NCBI GenBank assembly: GCA_012728975.1
Contig: JAAYDZ010000053.1
Span: forward strand, 1-32,623
Origin: Bacteroidales bacterium
GTDB taxonomy: Bacteria > Bacteroidota > Bacteroidia > Bacteroidales > UBA932
DNA: 32,623 nucleotides
Direction: 5' to 3'
In this document: one piece after another, positions 21,782 to 28,600 of the stretch
How the letters are laid out: every line of letters begins with the position of its first letter
How positions within the stretch are numbered: the first letter of the stretch is position 1
Program-made: the position numbers and the translations under genes
Notes under the pieces: generated by a model
The model's database searches: none
What the model was told of the DNA's origin: nothing
The model's input: the letters and a program-made list of their open reading frames with translations, nothing else

Positions 21782-23565
21782 AAATATTTCTCCAGATCTT
21801 TAACTGTAATAACAGACATGCACTTGCGTCCGTCCGGCGTGAGTCTGGACTCCTTGCAGTCAAATAACTCATCTACCAATATTTGTGCCTGGGTGTCTGA
21901 CAGGGGGCCGGTGTGGCTTCTGGCTGCCGAAATGGCCAGTTTTCGGGCAAGAACCTCGCCATATTCTGCAAAATCGGCAGTAAATGTCTGTTCCCTTAGC
22001 GAGGCTACCAGTGAATCAAGGAGCGCCGGAGTATCTCCCTCCGCTACAGAATATCCCAGAGGGACTCCATACACAGCAACTGAATTGCCTCCGAAATCGC
22101 GGATGTCAAATCCTAGCTTCGAGAGTTCCTCTAGATGCTCCGCAAGGGTGAGATAATCTTCGCTCTGCAGTTGTATGTTCCTTGGGAAGAGTGTTTGCTG
22201 GGTTAGTGGTTTCTCATCCGAGAGCATGCTCAGATACCGTTCATACCAGATACGCTCCCTGGCTCTTGAGGTATGCACCAACAGGATGGCCTCACCGTAC
22301 TGCGAAAGAATATAACTGCTTCCGGCCCGCAAGATCGAGGTACGCGAGATAGCCCTCTCCTCGAATAGCATCTGCTCCTCCTGCTCTTCTCCAACAGGAC
22401 GAATCTGTGATGGTATGGTGGAAAACTCCCTATCCTTTCCTATGTCGAAGGGATTGAATAACGGGTCATAGTCTATCCTAGGCATTCTAATATGTTCCAT
22501 GCCGTACTCCAGTGCGCTCCGACCAGGCATATTGGGGATTTCAGGCATCCCTACGGTGTCAAAGTCGATGCTCGGGACAAATGAATTCTTGCCTAGTGAC
22601 TCTCTGACCGAAGCCATAATTATCTCAAATATCATCTGCTCATCCTCAAACTTTACTTCGCTCTTTGTAGGGTGGATATTAACATCAACTCTCTCTAAAG
22701 GAGTTTCGAGAAATATGAAATAGGTGGGTAGAGTATCGTCGGGGATGAGCTGTTCGTAGGCCCTCATTACTGCCTTATGCATATAAGGTGAGCGAAAATA
22801 GCGTCCATTGACAAAGAAATATTGGTTGCCGGAGGTTTTTCTAGCGGATTCGGGTTTACCAATATGCCCGCTTATTTTGACCACCGATGTATCGGTGCAT
22901 ATCTCCACTAGGGAGTTAATCAATTCACGTCCGAAAAGGTCGTATATGCGCTGTTTGGTGTTGGTGGCAGTACGCAGATCGTAGAGCACCTTACCATTGG
23001 AGAACATCTTAAATCTTAGTTCAGGCCTTGTGACTGCTACTCTGATGAACTCTTGGATAATGTGGCGAAGTTCTGTATTATCGGATTTGAGAAATTTGCG
23101 CCTCGCAGGCACATTGTAAAAAAGATTGCGTACCTCAAAACTAGATCCAATAGGAGATGAGGCTTCGTGGCTTGAGATGATTCGTGATTCGCTTACCTCT
23201 ACCTGCCATCCTACCTCACTGTCGGCTTGGCGTGTCCTTAGGGTTACATGTGCGACCGCCGCGATGGAGGCCAATGCTTCGCCACGAAATCCATATGTGG
23301 ATATGGATTCAAGGTCTTCGGCACGATCTATCTTGGAGGTTGCGTGTCGTTCAAAACATAACTCTGCATCTCCGGGAGTCATGCCGGAACCATTGTCTAT
23401 CACCTGGATGAGGGTTCTGCCCGCATCGGTCACTATCAGTTGGATTGTATCCGCTCTCGCATCAATGGAGTTTTCCAGTAGCTCTTTGACTACAGAGGCG
23501 GGGCGACCGACAACCTCTCCTGCTGCTATCAGATTTGATATGTTGGCAGGTAATAGCTTTAGCAT
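21778..23565 (-). CDS. mutL: DNA mismatch repair protein MutL
   Basis: A 595-aa GHKL ATPase that links MutS mismatch recognition to strand removal. N-terminal motifs: ELLENSIDARAD near residue 29, VIDNGSGM near 56, RHATSKI near 74 and YGFRGEALASI near 90. The transducer domain follows with NQYFFVNGRYFRSPYMHKA. The C-terminal dimerisation domain begins near residue 420. There the metal-binding motif DQHA(X)2E(X)4E of endonuclease-type MutL reads HTSRARERIWYE at 431-442, so the leading Asp-Gln-His is replaced; the C-terminal CPHGRP motif reads LTPDGR. Nicking activity is therefore doubtful. No MutH is expected in this phylum. Confidence 0.95.
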   Translation of the reverse strand: MLKLLPANISNLIAAGEVVGRPASVVKELLENSIDARADTIQLIVTDAGRTLIQVIDNGSGMTPGDAELCFERHATSKIDRAEDLESISTYGFRGEALASIAAVAHVTLRTRQADSEVGWQVEVSESRIISSHEASSPIGSSFEVRNLFYNVPARRKFLKSDNTELRHIIQEFIRVAVTRPELRFKMFSNGKVLYDLRTATNTKQRIYDLFGRELINSLVEICTDTSVVKISGHIGKPESARKTSGNQYFFVNGRYFRSPYMHKAVMRAYEQLIPDDTLPTYFIFLETPLERVDVNIHPTKSEVKFEDEQMIFEIIMASVRESLGKNSFVPSIDFDTVGMPEIPNMPGRSALEYGMEHIRMPRIDYDPLFNPFDIGKDREFSTIPSQIRPVGEEQEEQMLFEERAISRTSILRAGSSYILSQYGEAILLVHTSRARERIWYERYLSMLSDEKPLTQQTLFPRNIQLQSEDYLTLAEHLEELSKLGFDIRDFGGNSVAVYGVPLGYSVAEGDTPALLDSLVASLREQTFTADFAEYGEVLARKLAISAARSHTGPLSDTQAQILVDELFDCKESRLTPDGRKCMSVITVKDLEKYL

Positions 23566-23566
23566 A

Positions 23567-23926
23567 TTACCTTAAAATTTGGCCAAGACCGATGGCTACA
23601 TAGTATATGGCTACCGCTAGAGCTACGAAGGTGATCAGAGTAATTACTCTTTTTATCTTTTGGTTGCCGGCCTGGCGGCGGTGTTGCTCAATACCTTTGC
23701 TAAATGAACCACGGATGCTCTCTCCTGGCACATATGGCTTGGTGTATGTAGCATCTTGTCCATCCTTTGCATCTTTCGAAGGATCTATCGGAGTGCCATC
23801 TGGGTTCTTTCCATACTTTTTGTAAATGTTTGCAATACGCTCCTTGCGCTCGTCATAATAACGTGGAGTATAGTGGAAAACCCGGTGAGAAGGTGTTTTG
23901 AAAAAGTTTATGTTGAAAAAGCCCAT
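23567..23926 (-). CDS. Small C-tail-anchored membrane protein, first gene of the mutL operon
   Basis: A 119-aa protein. The N-terminus contains the conserved Bacteroidales segment VFHYTPRYYDERKERI, followed by a polar middle (DPSKDAKDGQDATYTKPYVP) and one membrane helix at about 94-115, so it is anchored at its C-terminus. Homologues often precede mutL in Bacteroidales and are sometimes mislabelled as a riboflavin synthase subunit, for which there is no sequence basis. Its stop is one base before the mutL ATG, so translation is probably coupled. Function unknown. Confidence 0.8.
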   Translation of the reverse strand: MGFFNINFFKTPSHRVFHYTPRYYDERKERIANIYKKYGKNPDGTPIDPSKDAKDGQDATYTKPYVPGESIRGSFSKGIEQHRRQAGNQKIKRVITLITFVALAVAIYYVAIGLGQILR

Positions 23927-23959
23927 AATGTCACAAAATTGTCAATTGAATATTTAGGA

Positions 23960-23967
23960 CAAAGTTA
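23960..23967 (-). promoter_or_regulatory. -7 box for the mutL operon
   Basis: Minus-strand TAACTTTG, a perfect -7 box, would give a leader of about 27 nt before the first gene of the operon. No clear TTG element lies upstream. Confidence 0.5.
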
Positions 23968-23977
23968 ACATATTTTT

Positions 23978-23985
23978 TATTTTTG
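23978..23985 (+). promoter_or_regulatory. -7 box for ispF
   Basis: Plus-strand TATTTTTG is a perfect -7 box. Transcription would start near 23992, leaving about 14 nt before the ATG. It lies 10 bp from the divergent box of the mutL operon. Confidence 0.5.
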
Positions 23986-23994
23986 CGGAAAAAT

Positions 23995-24000
23995 AGGAGG
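23995..24000 (+). promoter_or_regulatory. Strong Shine-Dalgarno site before ispF
   Basis: AGGAGG followed by TTAAT and the ATG at 24006 (5-nt spacing). Perfect SD sites are rare in this phylum and no other gene in the window has one this good. Confidence 0.7.
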
Positions 24001-24005
24001 TTAAT

Positions 24006-24482
24006 ATGGAGATTCGTATAGGTAATGGATTTGACATACATAAGCTGCTCCCAGGGCTACCCCTGAAACTCTGTGGGGTGAATATTCCTTCGGAAAGGGG
24101 ATGTGTTGCCCACTCTGATGGAGATGTGGCCATCCACGCCCTTTGTGATGCACTTTTAGGGGCTCTGGCCCTCGGAGATATAGGAAAACATTTCCCCGAC
24201 ACCTCAGATGAGTACAAAGGTATAGATAGTCGCATACTGCTTAAAAGTGTTCTTGAAATGATCACGGAACGAGGTTGGCGTATAGGCAATATCGACATAA
24301 CTCTGATGCTTCAGAAACCGAAAGTAGCCCCTTATATCCTTGAAATGAGGAAAATGTTGGCCTCTGTGCTGGATTTGGATTTAGAACGCGTATCGGTCAA
24401 GGCGACCACTACTGAAAAGCTCGGGTCTATCGGCCGCGAGGAAGGAATTGCCACTTTTGCCACAATTTTATTGTTCAATTGA
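24006..24482 (+). CDS. ispF: 2-C-methyl-D-erythritol 2,4-cyclodiphosphate synthase
   Basis: A 158-aa enzyme of the MEP pathway that cyclises CDP-ME 2-phosphate to MEcPP and CMP for isoprenoid synthesis. The zinc ligands are readable: DIH (residues 10-12) and the histidine of AHSDGDVAIHAL near 36. The substrate-binding GDIGKHFPDT is near 58, the CMP-binding VKATTTEKLG near 131, and the C-terminus EEGIATFATILL is normal. The protein is a trimer in known structures. No other MEP gene is in the window. The promoter of the following tRNA begins within its last codons. Confidence 0.96.
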   Translation: MEIRIGNGFDIHKLLPGLPLKLCGVNIPSERGCVAHSDGDVAIHALCDALLGALALGDIGKHFPDTSDEYKGIDSRILLKSVLEMITERGWRIGNIDITLMLQKPKVAPYILEMRKMLASVLDLDLERVSVKATTTEKLGSIGREEGIATFATILLFN

Positions 24483-24500
24483 GAATAATCTCTATATTTG
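24471..24500 (+). promoter_or_regulatory. Promoter of tRNA-Gln
   Basis: TTG at 24471-24473, 19 nt, then TATATTTG at 24493-24500, followed by CACTCCCAA. The same box-plus-CACTCCCAA arrangement precedes the tRNA-Met gene. The upstream element lies inside the ispF coding end. Confidence 0.75.
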
Positions 24501-24513
24501 CACTCCCAAACCT

Positions 24514-24584
24514 TGACCTATTGTGTAATGGTAGCACAGCAGATTCTGGTCCTGCTAGTCTAGGTTCGAATCCTAGTAGGTCAA
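24514..24584 (+). tRNA. tRNA-Gln (anticodon CTG)
   Basis: A 71-nt cloverleaf. Acceptor TGACCTA/TAGGTCA (7 bp) plus discriminator A; D-stem GTGT/GCAC; anticodon arm GCAGA-TTCTGGT-CCTGC with anticodon CTG (reads CAG, Gln); four-base variable loop; T-arm CTAGG-TTCGAAT-CCTAG. CCA is not encoded. The top pair of the anticodon stem is an A-C mismatch (position 31/39), which is unusual but does not break the fold. A protein frame drawn through this region is spurious. Confidence 0.92.
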
Positions 24585-24616
24585 CTTCTTTAACCCAATT
24601 CAATTTTTTACATAAT

Positions 24617-25744
24617 ATGAAACGTTTTATTGCAGTAATGCTGCTGTGCTTTGCGTATGCAGCCCTATTCTCTATTTCCGCAGATGCGCAACGCATAGAG
24701 AACACCAATCCCAACAAGCAGTTTATTCCCGACAAGTCCAACCATGTTCGCAATGAGGTTGTGGTCCCCGATTTTGCAGGTTATAAGGTACTTAAAGGGG
24801 ACTTTCACATACACACCGTCTTTTCGGACGGTTTAGTGTGGCCTACTTACAGGATTCAGGAGGCTTGGCGTGACGGACTTGATATTCTTGCCATCTCCGA
24901 CCATATCGAATACAGGCCTCATAGCCAATATATGAATGCCGACCGTAATACTTCCATGAAAATTGCCGCTCCTGAGGCTGAAAAGCTGGGCATCTTACTT
25001 GTTCCGGCAACTGAGGTGACACGTGAACAGGGTGTTATCGGCCACTTTAATGCACTTTTCATTAAAGATGCGGAATTGATGAATCTTGAGGATCCCAAGG
25101 AGGCCTTGCGTGAAGCACGCAGACAGGGAGCATTCATTTTCTTCAACCACCCCGGCTGGAGAATGGATACATGCGTTTTTTCACCATTCCAGAAAGAATT
25201 ATTGGAAGAGGGTCTGATAGATGGTGTCGAGGCGGTCAACGGATTTGAGTTCTATCCGCGCGCAATTTCCTGGTGCAAAGATCTGAACATTACGCTTTTT
25301 GCCAATTCCGATGCCCACGATCCGGTTCCAGTTTATTTCAAGTACGATCGCAAGGGAGCGGAAGATGTGCGCTACAGGCCAATGACGCTGGTGCTTGCGA
25401 AGGATAAGAGTCTGGAGGCAGTTCGAGAAGCACTTGATGCAAGACGCACTATCGGCTCTTACCATGGGTATCTTATTGGCGGATTTGAATTGCTTGAGGG
25501 ACTTTTTGATGCCTGTGTTTCCATTGAAAAACTTTCTGTTGTAGGAAAAAACACCAATTGGCAGCTGCGCAACAATTCTTCTTTGATATTTAGATTCAAC
25601 ATTGGAGGCACAGATTATATTCTGCTTCCCTTCACATCTTGTACATTGACACGTACCTCAGACATTACTTCCGTTGAGGTAACCGTGCTGAATATGTATC
25701 ATTACGAGAATACTCATCCGGTATTTAAGTTGGAGCTTAAATAG
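24617..25744 (+). CDS. Exported PHP-family metal-dependent phosphoesterase
   Basis: A 375-aa protein with a signal peptide (FIAVMLLCFAYAALFSISADA). The PHP domain follows: DFHIHTVFSDG (metal ligands His64 and His66), ILAISDHIEYRP near residue 97, ATEVTREQGVIGHFNALF near 134, FNHPGW near 177 and NSDAHDP near 233. The last 90 residues form a separate beta-rich domain seen behind PHP domains in Bacteroidales. PHP enzymes hydrolyse phosphoesters with two or three metals; the substrate is unknown and an exported location is unusual for this superfamily. The frame stays open upstream through the tRNA gene, but the ATG at 24617 begins the signal peptide. It starts 32 nt after tRNA-Gln with no promoter or terminator between. 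Confidence 0.88.
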   Translation: MKRFIAVMLLCFAYAALFSISADAQRIENTNPNKQFIPDKSNHVRNEVVVPDFAGYKVLKGDFHIHTVFSDGLVWPTYRIQEAWRDGLDILAISDHIEYRPHSQYMNADRNTSMKIAAPEAEKLGILLVPATEVTREQGVIGHFNALFIKDAELMNLEDPKEALREARRQGAFIFFNHPGWRMDTCVFSPFQKELLEEGLIDGVEAVNGFEFYPRAISWCKDLNITLFANSDAHDPVPVYFKYDRKGAEDVRYRPMTLVLAKDKSLEAVREALDARRTIGSYHGYLIGGFELLEGLFDACVSIEKLSVVGKNTNWQLRNNSSLIFRFNIGGTDYILLPFTSCTLTRTSDITSVEVTVLNMYHYENTHPVFKLELK

Positions 25745-25762
25745 CGTAGACTCTACTTTTTT

Positions 25763-25792
25763 TTGGCTATTTCGTTTTTTTGCGTACTTTTG
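25763..25792 (+). promoter_or_regulatory. Promoter of tRNA-Met
   Basis: TTG at 25763-25765, 19 nt, then TACTTTTG at 25785-25792, followed by CACTCCCAA. Geometry and downstream sequence are the same as for the tRNA-Gln promoter. Confidence 0.75.
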
Positions 25793-25802
25793 CACTCCCA
25801 AT

Positions 25803-25876
25803 GGCGAGATAGCTCAGATGGTTAGAGCGCATGATTCATAATCATGAGGTCCCGAGTTCAATTCTCGGTCTCGCTA
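25803..25876 (+). tRNA. tRNA with CAT anticodon, probably elongator Met
   Basis: A 74-nt cloverleaf. Acceptor GGCGAGA/TCTCGCT with a G-U first pair; D-arm GCTC/GAGC; anticodon arm CATGA-TTCATAA-TCATG; variable loop AGGTC; T-arm CCGAG-TTCAATT-CTCGG. It is not the initiator type (no GGG/CCC anticodon-stem pairs). An Ile2 tRNA with lysidine-modified CAT cannot be fully excluded. CCA is not encoded. Confidence 0.93.
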
Positions 25877-25878
25877 CT

Positions 25879-25912
25879 AAAAAGGCCGACTAAAAAATTA
25901 GTCGGCCTTTTT
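25879..25912 (+). terminator. Intrinsic terminator of tRNA-Met
   Basis: A perfect 15-bp stem (25879-25893 with 25898-25912, loop AAAA) with a GGCCGAC core and a terminal T run. It starts three bases after the tRNA. Confidence 0.93.
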
Positions 25913-25913
25913 G

Positions 25914-25941
25914 GTGCGTGTTGCAAGTTACGAGGTGCGGG
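25914..25941 (+). repeat. Degenerate heptamer array behind the tRNA-Met terminator
   Basis: Four gapless heptamers GTGCGTG, TTGCAAG, TTACGAG, GTGCGGG begin one base after the terminator, in the GAG-type orientation on the transcribed strand. Confidence 0.65.
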
Positions 25942-26016
25942 GTATTTTTTATCATAAATGCCAAAGCATCGAACAAATTCGCGCCAAATTCCCGAAAAGA
26001 GTAAAAAGATCTATTT

Positions 26017-26067
26017 CTACTGAAAGTTTGGTTGCATGTTGCGACCGTTTTGTCAGTAGGTTTTTTG
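26017..26067 (+). other. Two-tier hairpin followed by T run
   Basis: Outer stem CTACTGA (26017-26023) with TCAGTAG (26053-26059); inner stem GGTTGC/GCGACC (one G-U pair) with loop ATGTT; symmetric internal loops between. GTTTTTT follows directly. This looks like a terminator or the end of a small RNA. It lies in the otherwise gene-free stretch 25942-26158 upstream of the TonB receptor; no promoter for it is obvious. Confidence 0.5.
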
Positions 26068-26106
26068 TAAGCTGCTTAATCTTTTTCCTTTTCGGATTCT
26101 AAGTGC

Positions 26107-26114
26107 TATTTTTG
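26107..26114 (+). promoter_or_regulatory. -7 box for the TonB receptor gene
   Basis: TATTTTTG, a perfect -7 box, gives a leader of about 38 nt before the ATG at 26159. The TTG element is not visible at the usual distance. I see no cobalamin-riboswitch box in the leader. Confidence 0.5.
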
Positions 26115-26158
26115 CGTTTTCATTTTCTTAACCGAATAGTCAAGTAACCCGAAAAAAA

Positions 26159-28276
26159 ATGATTAACCTGAGATTGTTGGGATTCGAGCGCTTTTTTTAT
26201 AAAAAATCAAGCGTTTGGAAATGCTTTTACACGGCTATCGTGGTAGGTGTGCTACTGTTAGGCATCCTGTCAAATGCTTATGCTGCACCGATAGGCCAAA
26301 TAGAAAAAGTTGCTATCTACAAACAGGTAGAAATAGTTGATATCGAACAACACCAAGAGAAAGTCGAAGTCCACCCCCAAACAGATACAATTCGTGAAGA
26401 AAAGCTGGATGAAATAATAATTACAGCTTACAAAGCCTCATTGCCGTTGAAGCTTTCGGCGAAAATGGTGAATATCATTTTACCAAAGCAGATCGAGCGT
26501 TCGCCAGTCAAAAGTATAGAGGATTTACTCAATTATCACTCAGGAGTCGATGTGCTTCAGCGCGGACCTCACGGGGTGCAGGCAGATATAACGCTCCGCG
26601 GCGGCTCATTCGACCAGACCGCAATTCTTCTGAATGGAGTCAACCTCACCAATCCTCAAACCGGACACTACAGTTTTGATATTCCCATCAATCTCTCCGA
26701 TATAGAGCGTATCGAGATAGTTCAGGGACCCTCTTCCCTGATTTTTGGAGCGAGTGCTTTTTCCGGAGGTATCAATATTATCACAAAAAAGGATATTATA
26801 ACCAATGCATTTGTGAAGCTGGAGGGTGGTATGCATGCTCTTTTCAATGCAGAAGTGCGCGGTGCATTAAGGGCAAAATCCTCGGTGCACTCTCTCTCGG
26901 CCGGTTATAAGCGCTCTGACGGCTATATTGCCAACAGCGATTATAATATTATGAATTTCCTGTGGCAGAGCAATTTCGATATTGATGGATCTTATATCGA
27001 TATTCAGGCGGGTGTAAATGATAAGAAATATGGCGCCAATACCTTCTATGCCGCTGCATTTCCGAACCAGTATGACGATACTCAGGGATTGTTTTTTTCT
27101 ATAAAAGGAGAAACAAACGGGAAAATCAAATTTATCCCTCAGCTCTACTGGAGCAGACACTATGATGAGTTTCATCTCTTCAGACCGGGTACTCCTGATA
27201 TCCCTTCCTGGTACAAGGCTCCAAACTATCACCAAACAGATGTTTATGGCGTTAACCTTAATATTCAGTATATCTCAAAACTTGGGATTACACGTTTCGG
27301 GGGAGAGTTTAGAAATGAAGGAGTGTTGAGCAGCAATTTGGGTAAACCGATGCGTCAACCGAGGGATTACTACACTATGTGGGACAATCGCTCTGATATC
27401 AACTTTTTTGCCGAACACAACTTTGTTATTGATAAGCTGACTCTTTCACTCGGCGCGCTTTATAACTACAATACCGCTCTCGCCGACACCTTGAAAGCTG
27501 GCGGTTTTTATCCAGCAGTCAATCTTTCCTATCGACCGACCAATTCCGTTACTCTTTACACTTCTTGGAGTAAGGCGACAAGAATGCCGACCTTTACCGA
27601 TTTATATTATAAGGCGGGAAAACATCGGGGTTTTGCCGGGCTTGCTCCCGAATATACGCAGTCGGTAGAATTGGGAATGCGTTTTAGCAGACCGGTGGTT
27701 GCTGCCAATCTGAATGCCTTTTATACCAAAGGTGACAATATGATTGATTGGATTTTCAGCACTAAAGATTCACTCTATCACGCCGAGAACCGCTCAGCCT
27801 TGAGTACTTATGGGGCGAGTGTAGACGCAAGTATAAACGTTTCATGTTGGTTGGGGGAGAGACAGCCCTTCGAGCAGTTGAGGTTTGGTTATCAATATAT
27901 CTCGCAAAAAAGCGATAATGACAGCCAGGTTAATCCCATATCGGCTTATGTTTCCAACTATCTGAGGCATAAATTTACGCTCGGCATTGAGCATCGTATC
28001 ATTAAAAATCTCATTTTTTCCTGGAATTTACGTTATCAGGAGCGCGCAGGCAATTATTTGAAGTATATTCCCGCTACGGCTGCTGAAAAAGCACACGAAG
28101 TTATAACACCATACGAACCCTTTGTGCTTATAGATTTGAAAGCAAATTATGCACTTGGGAAGCTCAGTATTTTCGTCAATCTCAACAATATTCTCAATAC
28201 CACACACGTGGATTTCGGTAATATTCCACAACCCGGCTTCTGGTTGACGGGTGGGGTGAGTTATTTATTTGAATAA
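26159..28276 (+). CDS. TonB-dependent outer-membrane receptor
   Basis: A 705-aa BtuB/FepA-type outer-membrane transporter without the SusC N-terminal extension. The signal peptide is unusually long: charged residues 1-20, hydrophobic core about 22-40, cleavage near AYA-AP. Then comes a linker, the TonB-box-like stretch LDEIIITAYKAS near residue 83, and the plug domain (IEDLLNYHSGVDVLQRGP, ADITLRGGSFDQTAILLNGV, IERIEIVQGPSSLIFGASAF). The 22-strand barrel ends in a typical aromatic-rich last strand (GGVSYLFE). Substrates of this class include cobalamin, heme and siderophores; nothing in the neighbourhood picks one. The following ABC genes have their own promoter and are not a TonB-type uptake permease. 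Confidence 0.92.
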   Translation: MINLRLLGFERFFYKKSSVWKCFYTAIVVGVLLLGILSNAYAAPIGQIEKVAIYKQVEIVDIEQHQEKVEVHPQTDTIREEKLDEIIITAYKASLPLKLSAKMVNIILPKQIERSPVKSIEDLLNYHSGVDVLQRGPHGVQADITLRGGSFDQTAILLNGVNLTNPQTGHYSFDIPINLSDIERIEIVQGPSSLIFGASAFSGGINIITKKDIITNAFVKLEGGMHALFNAEVRGALRAKSSVHSLSAGYKRSDGYIANSDYNIMNFLWQSNFDIDGSYIDIQAGVNDKKYGANTFYAAAFPNQYDDTQGLFFSIKGETNGKIKFIPQLYWSRHYDEFHLFRPGTPDIPSWYKAPNYHQTDVYGVNLNIQYISKLGITRFGGEFRNEGVLSSNLGKPMRQPRDYYTMWDNRSDINFFAEHNFVIDKLTLSLGALYNYNTALADTLKAGGFYPAVNLSYRPTNSVTLYTSWSKATRMPTFTDLYYKAGKHRGFAGLAPEYTQSVELGMRFSRPVVAANLNAFYTKGDNMIDWIFSTKDSLYHAENRSALSTYGASVDASINVSCWLGERQPFEQLRFGYQYISQKSDNDSQVNPISAYVSNYLRHKFTLGIEHRIIKNLIFSWNLRYQERAGNYLKYIPATAAEKAHEVITPYEPFVLIDLKANYALGKLSIFVNLNNILNTTHVDFGNIPQPGFWLTGGVSYLFE

Positions 28277-28312
28277 TTGAAAATGTAGGAGGATTGCTTA
28301 ATTGTCTGACAT

Positions 28313-28356
28313 AAAGATGCTTGCGGCTATAATTTAAGTTGCATGCATCTTTTTTA
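28313..28356 (+). terminator. Terminator of the TonB receptor gene
   Basis: A 12-bp stem with one mismatch (AAAGATGCTTGC 28313-28324 with GCATGCATCTTT 28341-28352) followed by a T run. Confidence 0.65.
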
Positions 28357-28387
28357 TGTTACAAAAATGTTAAATTTTTAAAAAATA

Positions 28388-28418
28388 TTTGGAGATATAA
28401 AAATAAGCATTACCTTTG
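28388..28418 (+). promoter_or_regulatory. Promoter of the ABC/GntR operon
   Basis: TTTG at 28388-28391, 19 nt, then TACCTTTG at 28411-28418: a full match to the phylum's consensus. Transcription would start near 28425, which leaves a leader of about 175 nt. Confidence 0.7.
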
Positions 28419-28530
28419 CAGTGCCCTACTTCACTAATGCACCGATTTGCGAGGAGAAGTTTTTAAGTGGTACGAGTTACGTGAATATGTAGTGAAAAAC
28501 GAATATTTAATAAACAATTGAAAGCGAGTA

Positions 28531-28600
28531 GCCAACAACTAATGGCACTGTCTAAGCCAATAGCAAACAGCCAACAGCAAATAGCAAACAACAAACAATA
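28531..28600 (+). repeat. Heptamer array, AATAGCA/AACAGCA type, ending at the ATG
   Basis: The clear part is 28559-28600: AATAGCA, AACAGCC, AACAGCA, AATAGCA, AACAACA, AACAATA, six gapless units. The last one ends with the A of the start codon. Upstream units (28531-28558) are more decayed. The strand is nearly free of G and should stay unfolded in the mRNA. Confidence 0.75.

Larger units (their letters stand above)
28277..28599. other. Intergenic region with terminator, promoter, leader and repeats
   Basis: It holds the receptor terminator, a strong promoter, about 175 nt of leader with pairing segments (TTCACTA 28430-28436 with TAGTGAA 28490-28496; CAGTGCC 28419-28425 with GGCACTG 28544-28550), and a heptamer array that runs into the next ATG. 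No coding frame is convincing. Confidence 0.6.

Noticed and set aside
24479-24616. N-terminal extension of the PHP protein
   Set aside because: It translates the tRNA-Gln gene; the signal peptide begins at 24617.
25911-26102. 63-codon open frame after tRNA-Met
   Set aside because: It begins in the terminator/heptamer array and covers a strong hairpin; composition is not protein-like.
25942-26158. Cobalamin riboswitch before the TonB receptor
   Set aside because: No B12-box or conserved core could be found, so substrate assignment to cobalamin was not made.
28559-28600. Short repeats considered as a CRISPR array
   Set aside because: Units are 7 nt, contiguous and degenerate with no spacers, and no cas genes are present.
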